DNA of 22,739 bases from CAYNNQ01 sp964398785 (GTDB taxonomy: Bacteria > Desulfobacterota > Desulfovibrionia > Desulfovibrionales > Desulfonatronovibrionaceae): the NCBI GenBank assembly GCA_964398785.1, contig CAYNNQ010000037.1, positions 1 to 22,739 of the forward strand, read 5' to 3'. Both the position numbers and the translations under genes were made by a program. Of the stretch, positions 1 to 6,235 are shown in pieces (within the stretch, counting starts at the first letter, position 1; each line of letters opens with the position of its first letter). Below the pieces are notes generated by a model. It did no database searches and was not told the origin of the DNA. It saw only the letters and a program-made list of their open reading frames with translations.

Positions 1-79
1 GTATCTTGATTCAGCAAAAATATAAAATGCTTTGCACAGATTCTTGAGACGAACCTTCTTTCCTTCCTTCCCGGTTTTG

Positions 80-1237
80 TCAAGCACTCTTTAAAGGCAA
101 ATGTCTTTTAAGCAGAACAAGCAAGCCGGCAGTCAATAACACCGGTAGCAAAGCCGCGTAAAAAGGCAAGGATATCCCGCCGTACTCCGCAAGCAACCCC
201 ATGATCTGCGGTCCCGTAAAAGTGCCCAGGGTGATGGTGGAAAAGCGCACGCCCATGGCCAGACCCCGCTGCTCGTCATTACTGCTCTCGGAGACCATAA
301 CCATGGACAACGGCTGGGAGAGGCCAAAAGCGGTGCCGAAAACCGCCAAAGCGATCACTAGCCCCCATGTAGGGCTAATAAGCGGCAGACTGCCCACGGA
401 AATTCCCAATAAAAGGAGGACAAAAAGCATGACCTGTAGACGGGAAAAGCGGGCAAGGACCCGCCCCACTCCAAGCCGGACCAGGGTCATGGCCACGGCA
501 AACACCGAAAGCATTGCCCCTATATTCACTTCGCTTATTCCCTTGTCCTTCAGAAGGATGGGCAAGAATGAACCGCGAAGGGTTACAGGAAGAATTACAG
601 CCAAGGTAAATATAAGAACAAGCCCCATACGCATGTCCCGGAGCATGGAGGATATAACACCCAACTTTTGCTTGAAGCTCTGCGCAGGAGGAGCGTACTC
701 AATGCGCTTTCGCTCCTCCCGGAGAAAAAATATCACGCTTCCCAGGGTGGAAACCCCAACAGCGCTAATAAACACCACGGAAAAAGAAAACGCGGAAAGG
801 ATCCAGCCACCGCACAAGGGGCCGCTTGTCTGGCCTAGGGCAGCTGCCAGCGTAATCCGGGAAAAGCATTTCTCGCGCTTTCGGATATCCTCGATCCCGG
901 AAATATAAGCCTGGGTGCAGACAATAAGCAAAAGAAAGCCCAGTCCGCCTATGGTTTGCGTACCCACAAGCTCCCATGGTGTCTGCACCAAACAAAGCAA
1001 CCCGCTGTAAAGGAAATTGCAAAAGGCGCCCAGGATAAGCATCTTCTTTATAGGCATCCTGTCCGCAAGATCCCCCACCACCAGGGCCAAAACCAGGGAG
1101 AGGACATTAAAACTCCCTACAACCAGACCGACCATAGCTTCTCCTGCCCCCAGTTTCTCCGCAAAAAGGGGAATTATGGGCAGGACCATCCCGTGGCGGA
1201 AAAAGTGGATAAAGTACATGAGAAACAATATACGCAT
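80..1237 (-). CDS. MFS transporter, probable drug/solute efflux
   Basis: A 385-residue, very hydrophobic protein with about 12 predicted membrane helices, the usual size for a major facilitator superfamily carrier. The loop after helix 2 carries the MFS motif A form GDLADRMPIKK (residues 55-65), and the central loop (about residues 170-200) is basic and charged, as expected between the two six-helix halves. The ATG is preceded by a GAGAG ribosome-binding stretch. The family moves small molecules across the inner membrane by proton antiport or uniport. The overall look is closest to the DHA1 multidrug-efflux type, but the substrate cannot be read from the sequence. It stands alone, with no partner gene or regulator visible, and I saw no terminator in the 79 bases after its stop. 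Confidence 0.88.
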   Translation of the reverse strand: MRILFLMYFIHFFRHGMVLPIIPLFAEKLGAGEAMVGLVVGSFNVLSLVLALVVGDLADRMPIKKMLILGAFCNFLYSGLLCLVQTPWELVGTQTIGGLGFLLLIVCTQAYISGIEDIRKREKCFSRITLAAALGQTSGPLCGGWILSAFSFSVVFISAVGVSTLGSVIFFLREERKRIEYAPPAQSFKQKLGVISSMLRDMRMGLVLIFTLAVILPVTLRGSFLPILLKDKGISEVNIGAMLSVFAVAMTLVRLGVGRVLARFSRLQVMLFVLLLLGISVGSLPLISPTWGLVIALAVFGTAFGLSQPLSMVMVSESSNDEQRGLAMGVRFSTITLGTFTGPQIMGLLAEYGGISLPFYAALLPVLLTAGLLVLLKRHLPLKSA

Positions 1238-1400
1238 AAATACTCTCTAAATTGCGGAAGGAGGAGCTTAGCAAAATTGGCGAAAATATACTCAAGCACC
1301 CCTTACGGAGGCATCTGCAAAAAGTCCATATCCGGAGTTAAATGTACAGGTTAAGTTGTTCAATGCTCTGATTTTGCTTAAAACTTAATAACTTTAAACT

Positions 1401-1423
1401 GCCTGCAAAAACATATTGCAGGC
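1401..1423. repeat. Perfect 8-bp hairpin
   Basis: GCCTGCAA at 1401-1408 is perfectly complementary to TTGCAGGC at 1416-1423, with a 7-base loop. Neither strand has a run of T after the stem, so it does not look like a Rho-independent terminator. Its role is unknown. Confidence 0.6.
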
Positions 1424-1498
1424 CCAACCTTGCGTGCAACTCTCGCCTGTGCCGGCATCTAAACAGGATTGCTGCACTCACAAGAACGATACTAAACA

Positions 1499-1576
1499 GT
1501 TCTTATCCGGAAATTCCAAAATTTCCGGGCTTAGAAATATCACGTTTCCAATTCGGCAATGATATTTTTCCTGTAA
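1499..1576. repeat. Dispersed repeat, copy A
   Basis: Positions 1499-1569 match copy C (2523-2593) at 65 of 71 bases by direct comparison. The copy contains the perfect 9-bp inverted repeat CCGGAAATT (1507-1515) and AATTTCCGG (1520-1528) around a 4-base loop. After about 1576 the copies diverge. The plus strand could encode SYPEIPKFPGLEIS and the minus strand could encode a tail ending in AELET, so the sequence may once have been coding. Confidence 0.8.
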
Positions 1577-1770
1577 CGCCAATCTTCGGTTTTTGCATTC
1601 GCGTCCGTTATTGTTGGTACGAAAAGTGACCCGGAAAAGTAGCGTTTAAAAGGCGGGATAAGCCGGGGTGGGATGCCAAAGCCCTGTGGCGGCTATGCGC
1701 AGGTCATCGAGAGGGCTAAGAGACGCGACAGATATTCGGATCCGGGCTGGATGGACAACAAACAGACCAT
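1540..1770 (-). pseudogene. Remnant reading frame with one in-frame TAG
   Basis: Starting at an ATG 3 bases after the stop of the DUF6899-like gene, this frame runs 77 codons to a TGA and is broken only by TAG at codon 26 (1693-1695). The second part is 50 uninterrupted codons containing GIPPRLIPPFKRYFSGS, then TITDANAKTEDWRYRK, and ending NIIAELET. The final part overlaps repeat copy A, and repeat copy C would encode a similar ending, NLISELET, on the same strand. I do not recognise the product. It may be the tail of a repeat-borne gene, a gene killed by a CAG-to-TAG change, or chance openness. Confidence 0.3.
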
Positions 1771-1773
1771 ATT

Positions 1774-2028
1774 TCAAATATCTCCATTCTCCTCAATCTT
1801 CTTTTCTTCATAAGGTACGAGATATTTCCTGTACCATTCCAACTTGGCGTGTTCCATGGCTGAAGAGCACATACTTAGCCTAGAATAACTTTTTCCGGTA
1901 CGCTCGATCAAAAGCGAGGACAACTTGTAAAAACAGTAATTAAGTTCCCCTTCTTTTTCTACCTTTCCAGCCAGCTCATTCAGCAATCCATCCAGCTCTT
2001 TTCTTTTTTCCGGCGTTATATATGGCAT
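1774..2028 (-). CDS. Small conserved protein, DUF6899-like
   Basis: An 84-residue, charged, probably all-helical cytoplasmic protein. It begins MPYITPEKRKELDGLL, has a central LNYCFYKLSSLL segment, and ends PYEEKKIEENGDI. This beginning and ending match a small widespread family of unknown function that I recall as DUF6899; the family number is from memory. The ATG has GAGGCGG 3-4 bases upstream. It lies 16 bases after the MoaD-like gene on the same strand, so the two are probably cotranscribed. No catalytic residues or metal ligands are evident. Function is unknown. Confidence 0.7.
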   Translation of the reverse strand: MPYITPEKRKELDGLLNELAGKVEKEGELNYCFYKLSSLLIERTGKSYSRLSMCSSAMEHAKLEWYRKYLVPYEEKKIEENGDI

Positions 2029-2044
2029 ATCCGCCTCATTGCTT

Positions 2045-2341
2045 TCACCTTTTGATTCCCAGCATATACCTGTAAGGACCCGGGGTCCCCGGAGGCACCA
2101 GAGCTACCCGGTCCCCGGCCTGCAATTGGACATTCCAATCCCGGACGCATCCGTTTACAAACACACCTTCCACCTCGGAAAAAACGAGCCCCAATTGCCG
2201 GATAAGTTCCTCCGGTGTCATACCCGGAGTTATTTCCAGCTCGCAGTCCGGGGAGAAACCCATTTCCAGCATCCTGGACTGCAAAAAGGAAAAGGACTTC
2301 AATCTGATGCGGGCCTTACGGGAATCTTGAGCATCATCCAT
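2045..2341 (-). CDS. MoaD/ThiS-like ubiquitin-fold protein without terminal Gly-Gly
   Basis: A 98-residue protein whose layout fits the beta-grasp fold of MoaD/ThiS sulfur carriers: an N-terminal strand, a helix segment (TPEELIRQLGL), then VFVNGCVRDWNVQL and AGDRVALVPPGTPG near the end. Active sulfur carriers of this family end in Gly-Gly, which is adenylated and thiocarboxylated. This protein instead continues to PYRYMLGIKR, so the ordinary sulfur-transfer chemistry is not expected unless the tail is processed. I recall similar PPGTPGPYR endings in MoaD-like proteins near tungsten-type oxidoreductases, but no such enzyme is in this window. The ATG has a GGGGGA stretch 3 bases upstream. It is probably cotranscribed with the following DUF6899-like gene. 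Confidence 0.72.
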   Translation of the reverse strand: MDDAQDSRKARIRLKSFSFLQSRMLEMGFSPDCELEITPGMTPEELIRQLGLVFSEVEGVFVNGCVRDWNVQLQAGDRVALVPPGTPGPYRYMLGIKR

Positions 2342-2380
2342 ACATCCCCCGGATTTTCATAAATTGGAACCAAATAACTA

Positions 2381-2490
2381 ATTCTTACCCGTAAATCCAA
2401 AATTCCCGGAATCAGAAATAGCAGACTTTGGGTTCAAAAATAATTTTTTCTTGTTTAACTAGGAAACTAACTAATTATGAGCGAACGTAT
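2381..2490. repeat. Dispersed repeat, copy B (diverged)
   Basis: This copy begins TTCTTACCCG and is a diverged version of copies A and C across its first 70 bases, where the palindrome is mostly lost. It then matches copy C closely from about 2449 to 2490: TTTAAC, AGGAAA, TAATTATGAGCGA and CGTATCT are shared. Copies B and C sit about 142-146 bases apart in the same orientation, so they look like an old tandem duplication. Confidence 0.7.
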
Positions 2491-2620
2491 CTATACAAAA
2501 AACACTACTGACTCTCTACCTGGTTCTTATCCGGAAATTCAAACATTTCCGGGTTTAGAAATATCATGTTTCCAATTCGGAAATGAGATTTTTTTTCTGT
2601 TTAACAAGGAAATTAAGTAA
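2477..2620 (+). CDS. Hypothetical 47-residue mini-ORF, status uncertain
   Basis: The frame starts MSERIYTKNTTD and ends NEIFFLFNKEIK. Its 3' two thirds is repeat copy C, and its start region is the end of copy B. AGGAAA lies 10 bases before the ATG and could serve as a ribosome-binding site. The next mini-ORF begins 2 bases after this stop with the same MSERI start and the same upstream block. I do not recognise the peptide. Changes between copies A and C alter amino acids as readily as they are silent, which argues against strong selection on the protein, so it may not be a gene. Confidence 0.25.
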   Translation: MSERIYTKNTTDSLPGSYPEIQTFPGLEISCFQFGNEIFFLFNKEIK

Positions 2621-2636
2621 TTATGAGCGAGCGTAT
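2523..2636. repeat. Dispersed repeat, copy C
   Basis: This is the best-preserved partner of copy A over 2523-2593 (65 of 71 bases) and of copy B over about 2592-2636. It carries the inverted repeat CCGGAAAT (2531-2538) and ATTTCCGG (2545-2552) with a 6-base loop. Copy A lacks the ATG-containing 3' block, while B and C have it, so the repeat appears modular. Confidence 0.8.
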
Positions 2637-2829
2637 CTTAATACGTGATCGAATAATTACCAAAATTGACGCCGTTAAAATGGAAAAGGGCCATTTCCGG
2701 ATGGAAACTACCTGGAACCAACTGGAGCTGAAGCATTTTCCCTTTTTATCAGGCCAGGCTTGTAAAGAATCCCTGCATTGTCAATTGCAAGCCCCCTGGG
2801 AACAATATGTACCAGATGTTTTCCAGTGA
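2623..2829 (+). CDS. Hypothetical 68-residue protein, status uncertain
   Basis: The frame begins MSERILIRDRIITKID and ends WEQYVPDVFQ. It has AAGGAAA about 10 bases before its ATG, and that leader is shared with the preceding mini-ORF. After the fifth codon the two ORFs have nothing in common. No signal peptide, membrane helix or known domain is visible. It ends 15 bases before the end of ftsZ, in convergent orientation. It could be a real small gene, or a gene fragment joined to a repeat-borne start. I do not recognise a family. Confidence 0.35.
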   Translation: MSERILIRDRIITKIDAVKMEKGHFRMETTWNQLELKHFPFLSGQACKESLHCQLQAPWEQYVPDVFQ

Positions 2830-2844
2830 TCCATTTGTCCTTTC

Positions 2845-4098
2845 TTAATCGGCTTGTCTCCGAATAAACGAAGGGATCTCGAATTCATCTTCGTCAAAAA
2901 TAAATTCCTCACCCTGTCCGTTGGTCTTGGTCACAGTCTTTTTCTTGGTGGGCTGCTGTTTTTCCCCGCCTCTATTTTGCTGCCGGATATATGCCGGGAT
3001 GCGCAGATCCTCCTGATCATCAGGATTGATATTGGTTTTGCGCGGTCTTTGGTTGGCCGCAGGGGCCTCATTATTGCGTGCTTTTTGTCTAAGCGGAGTA
3101 ACATTTTGCTGACTGGAAGTATCCTCGGCCGCTTCCTCTTCCTCGGCTTCAATGCCGGTGGCTATAACCGTGACCCGCAATTCGTCCCCGATATTCTGAT
3201 CAAACACGCAGCCAAAGTAAATCTTGGCATCCTCGTGCGCTGCCTCATGAATAAAGTTGGCCGCCTCGCTGACCTCGTCTATGGTCAAATCCGGACCGCA
3301 GCTGACGTTCATTAAAACGCCCTTGGCCCCATCAATGGACACGTCTTCCAACAGCGGACTGGTAATGGCCTTCATGGCCGCTTCTCTTGCCCGGGATTCC
3401 CCGCTGGAGATGCCCGTGCCCATCATGGCCAGACCCATTTCGGCCATGACCGATTTGACGTCTGCAAAATCAAGATTGATCAGGCCGGGAACCATTATCA
3501 GGTCGGATATGCCCTTTACCGCGTAGTACAGGACTTCATCCGCCTTCTTGAGCATATCCAGAAAGGTGGCCTTCTTCGAGGCCAGAGAAAGAAGACGATC
3601 ATTGGGGATGGAAATAATGCTGTCCACCACATCGGTAAGCTCCTCGATTCCCTTCTGGGCGATATGCAAACGGCGTTTACCCTCAAAATAAAAAGGTTTG
3701 GTCACTACGCCCACGGTCAGAGCGCCCATCTCCTTGGCTATTTCCGCGACCACCGGCGCCGCCCCTGTGCCGGTTCCACCGCCCATGCCGGCGGTTACAA
3801 ATACCATATCGCTATCACCAAGGCACTCCCGGATCTGATCTGCGCTTTCCAGGGCCGCATCCCTGCCTATGTCGGCATTTGCTCCCGCACCCAGCCCCTT
3901 GGTCAACTTTTCCCCGAGCTGGACCTTGTGGGTGGCCTGGGAATGCTTCAGGGCCTGGACATCTGTATTGGCGGTTATAAAACTCACTCCCTGCATAGCG
4001 GAGCAAATCATATTGTTCACAGCATTTCCACCTCCGCCGCCGATGCCAACCACTTTTATCTGGGCATTGCTTTCCATTTCGATCTCTGTAAATTCCAT
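2845..4098 (-). CDS. ftsZ: Cell division protein FtsZ
   Basis: FtsZ is the tubulin-like GTPase that polymerises into the Z ring at midcell and recruits the divisome. At 417 residues it has a normal length. The nucleotide-binding core starts with GGGGGNAV (residues 20-27), the tubulin signature GGGTGTG is at 106-112, and the T7 synergy loop NLDFAD at 208-213 supplies the two aspartates that complete GTP hydrolysis in the next subunit. After about residue 325 comes a charged, disordered-looking linker. The conserved C-terminal peptide EIPSFIRRQAD (407-417) should bind FtsA and other partners. AAGGAGG lies 4 bases before the ATG, the clearest ribosome-binding site in the cluster, which fits the high FtsZ level cells need. 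It is the last dcw gene, 86 bases after ftsA. I found no clear terminator after it. Confidence 0.98.
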   Translation of the reverse strand: MEFTEIEMESNAQIKVVGIGGGGGNAVNNMICSAMQGVSFITANTDVQALKHSQATHKVQLGEKLTKGLGAGANADIGRDAALESADQIRECLGDSDMVFVTAGMGGGTGTGAAPVVAEIAKEMGALTVGVVTKPFYFEGKRRLHIAQKGIEELTDVVDSIISIPNDRLLSLASKKATFLDMLKKADEVLYYAVKGISDLIMVPGLINLDFADVKSVMAEMGLAMMGTGISSGESRAREAAMKAITSPLLEDVSIDGAKGVLMNVSCGPDLTIDEVSEAANFIHEAAHEDAKIYFGCVFDQNIGDELRVTVIATGIEAEEEEAAEDTSSQQNVTPLRQKARNNEAPAANQRPRKTNINPDDQEDLRIPAYIRQQNRGGEKQQPTKKKTVTKTNGQGEEFIFDEDEFEIPSFIRRQAD

Positions 4099-4184
4099 GG
4101 TTCCTCCTTCCCCTTTTTAGCTTCCACAATTAAGAAGTCCGCCAAAATAAAAACTACGTTCCCTTATGCGGAAACGGTATATAT

Positions 4185-5414
4185 TCAGGATATATCGGAA
4201 AACCATTTGCGCATCCTTTTCAAAATACGGTTGAAAACGTTTTTGTCCCGGATGCGGAAACGGTCCTCTTCGCTACCTTCCTTTTGGGCCCCGAACTGTA
4301 AAAGTCCCACGGAGGTGGCATACATGGGGCTATTGACCACGTCCGTGAGTCCGCCCACGCCAATGGGATAACCAACTCGGGTGGGCATGTTGAAAATCTG
4401 TTCCGCCAGTTCCTGTACCCCCTCGATAAGGGCCGAACCACCGGTCAAGACGACTCCGGCCCCGATGATGTCCTTGTACCCGGAGCGGACCAGCTCCTGG
4501 TCCACCAAGGCCAAAAGTTCCTCCATCCTCGGCTCGCATATCTCGGCCAAAACATGCCGGGAAAGATCCCTGGGGTCCCGGCCCCCTACACTGTCCACCT
4601 GGATACTCTCCCCGTCCGGGACCATCTCCGCCAGGGCGCAACCAAAATCCGTTTTTATCCTTTCCGCCGAGGCCATGGGGGTGCGCAGGCCAAAGGCAAT
4701 ATCATTGGTCAGATTGGTCCCTCCGATTGCCAGTACGCTGGTGTGCTTGATGGAATCGTCATTGAATATGGCCAGATCAGTGGTCCCGCCACCGATATCC
4801 ACCAGGGCCACACCGATCTCCCTTTCCTCCTCGGTGAGTACAGCCTGAGCAGATCCCAGCGATTCCAAGACAATATCCGAAACATCCAGTCCGGAACGAT
4901 GACAGGAACGGACTATATTCTGGGCGCTGCTCACCGCGCCGGTAACGATGTGCACCTTGACTTCCAGGCGCACCCCGGCCATTCCCAATGGATCGGCTAT
5001 TCCCCGCTGATCATCGACAATATATTCCTGGGGCAGGATATGGATAACCTCCCTGTCCAAAGGAATGGCCACGGCCTTGGCCGCGTCGATCACCCGGTCC
5101 CGATCCCGGTTGGTCACCTCGCCCCCTTTAACCGCTATGACACCATGGCTGTTGAACCCCTTGATATGGCTCCCGGCAATACCGCCGTAAACGGAACGGA
5201 TCTCGCAACCGGCCATCAGTTCCGCTTCTTCCAGGGCCTTTTTGATCGACTGTACTGTCTGTTCGATGTTTACCACCACCCCCTTCCGCAGTCCGGTGGA
5301 TGGACTAGTACCTATTCCGATCACATCAACACCATTGGGTGTTAGCTGCCCCACCACTGCACAAATTTTGGTGGTCCCCAGATCCAGTCCGACAACCAAA
5401 TCCGATTTGGACAT
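4185..5414 (-). CDS. ftsA: Cell division protein FtsA
   Basis: FtsA is the actin-like ATPase that tethers FtsZ filaments to the inner membrane. I chose the ATG giving MSKSDLVVGLDLG (409 residues). The frame is open further upstream, but those residues overlap ftsQ and do not look like FtsA. Visible are the phosphate-1 motif GLDLGTTK (9-16), the phosphate-2 motif VDIGGGTTD (205-213) and the adenosine motif GVVLTGGSA (320-328). The C-terminal amphipathic helix NVFNRILKRMRKWF (392-405) is the membrane-targeting sequence. The start is 2 bases after the ftsQ stop, with AAAGGA about 10 bases upstream, so translation is probably coupled. Confidence 0.96.
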   Translation of the reverse strand: MSKSDLVVGLDLGTTKICAVVGQLTPNGVDVIGIGTSPSTGLRKGVVVNIEQTVQSIKKALEEAELMAGCEIRSVYGGIAGSHIKGFNSHGVIAVKGGEVTNRDRDRVIDAAKAVAIPLDREVIHILPQEYIVDDQRGIADPLGMAGVRLEVKVHIVTGAVSSAQNIVRSCHRSGLDVSDIVLESLGSAQAVLTEEEREIGVALVDIGGGTTDLAIFNDDSIKHTSVLAIGGTNLTNDIAFGLRTPMASAERIKTDFGCALAEMVPDGESIQVDSVGGRDPRDLSRHVLAEICEPRMEELLALVDQELVRSGYKDIIGAGVVLTGGSALIEGVQELAEQIFNMPTRVGYPIGVGGLTDVVNSPMYATSVGLLQFGAQKEGSEEDRFRIRDKNVFNRILKRMRKWFSDIS

Positions 5415-5416
5415 AT

Positions 5417-6235
5417 CTACCCCGTCCTTTCTTTGTATTTGACCCAAACCAGGCCCTCGGCCGAGCACAAGTAGCGGGCAGCAACGAGTTCACCCCGGGC
5501 CTGCAGGTCATTCCACACCCGGCTGAGTCTATTCACGCTTTTCCGCCATGCACTGGCATCCATCTCCACCCGCAAATCCCGATCCCGAAAACCGAAAAGC
5601 ACGGACCTCCTGCCAGTAGCCCGTACCCAGGCCACCTGTTGCAAGGAAAAGGGCATCTCCCCTCCCTTAAATAAACTTACCATCTTTTCCAGATCCAGCT
5701 CCGTTTCCCCCACTTCAGCCAGAAGGGGGAGAGAAATGAAATTGCGTGTATGCACCGGAGCTATCTTTTGACCATTTTTGTCCGCGTAATAAAGCCGGCC
5801 CTGTCTGCGCACCCAGAACCAGGCCCTCTTTTCCTTTAAATTCAGGGATAATCTAGCCGGCAATTCCCGACTGACAATAACTGAGGTTACCCAGGGGTTG
5901 TTCTCCAGTCTGGACTTGATTTTGGAAATATTCAGATCCAGGAGGTTATCCCCGAGACTTATCCCGGCGATATCCACCACTGTGCTGTATTGGAGCTGTT
6001 CATTCCCCTGCACACGTACTTTTTCCAGATCAAAAAAAGAACTGGTGGTTATCTCCCGATACCCGAAAAGTATAAGAATGCTCAGCCCGGCTATTATTAC
6101 CAGGGCCACAATAATTTTCAGTCCCAGGCCAACGAACCCGACCACCCCTTTAAACCCGGAAATAACACGCTCAGGCTCGCTTCTGGAGCGCACGGAATAC
6201 ACCCGGTTCTTCCTCCGGGAAACAGCTATGGACAT
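5417..6235 (-). CDS. ftsQ: Cell division protein FtsQ (DivIB family)
   Basis: FtsQ is a bitopic inner-membrane protein that links early and late divisome proteins through FtsL and FtsB. From the ATG giving MSIAVSRRKNR it is 272 residues. It has a basic cytoplasmic tail, one membrane helix at about 39-59 (IIVALVIIAGLSILILF), and a periplasmic POTRA domain beginning near FFDLEKVRVQGN (66-77) and running to about 142. The beta domain follows, with the conserved pattern of alternating basic and hydrophobic strands. The start overlaps murB by 10 bases, and AAGGA precedes it. An upstream in-frame ATG at 6394 would place 53 unrelated residues inside murB and was rejected. Confidence 0.92.
   Translation of the reverse strand: MSIAVSRRKNRVYSVRSRSEPERVISGFKGVVGFVGLGLKIIVALVIIAGLSILILFGYREITTSSFFDLEKVRVQGNEQLQYSTVVDIAGISLGDNLLDLNISKIKSRLENNPWVTSVIVSRELPARLSLNLKEKRAWFWVRRQGRLYYADKNGQKIAPVHTRNFISLPLLAEVGETELDLEKMVSLFKGGEMPFSLQQVAWVRATGRRSVLFGFRDRDLRVEMDASAWRKSVNRLSRVWNDLQARGELVAARYLCSAEGLVWVKYKERTG

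Larger units (their letters stand above)
1238..1773. other. Gene-poor spacer with hairpin, repeat copy A and decayed reading frame
   Basis: This 536-base gap between the transporter and the DUF6899-like gene holds no intact gene that I can defend. It is richer in A+T than the dcw cluster. It contains a perfect hairpin at 1401-1423, a copy of a dispersed palindromic repeat at about 1498-1576, and a minus-strand reading frame (1540-1770) broken by one TAG. In the plus direction a short stretch around 1630-1775 also looks protein-like if one frameshift near 1698 is allowed, so the coding strand of the remnant is uncertain. Confidence 0.6.

Noticed and set aside
264..276. Cys-x-Cys pairs in RsmH (residues 264-276) as an unusual metal site
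   Set aside because: These numbers are protein residues of the rsmH product. The CICP/CQCG pattern is common in RsmH homologues, so it is not unusual.
201..908. 235-codon plus-strand open frame opposite the MFS gene
   Set aside because: It is the antisense shadow of a well-supported membrane transporter and has the Arg/Ser/Pro/Thr-rich composition typical of such shadows.
1267..1295. TTGAGT and GCTAAG with 17-base spacing upstream of the MFS gene (minus strand)
   Set aside because: The -10 box matches the consensus at only three of six positions, which is common by chance in this A+T-rich spacer.
1693..1695. In-frame TAG read as pyrrolysine
   Set aside because: Some sulfate reducers have pyrrolysine genes, but nothing here resembles a methylamine methyltransferase, and no pyl gene is in the window. 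A stop or a mutation is simpler.
2700..2844. Possible ftsZ terminator hairpin (CCAG...GCTTG with CAAGC...CTGG)
   Set aside because: The stem has a three-base bulge and a loop of about 24 bases, and no T run follows on the minus strand.
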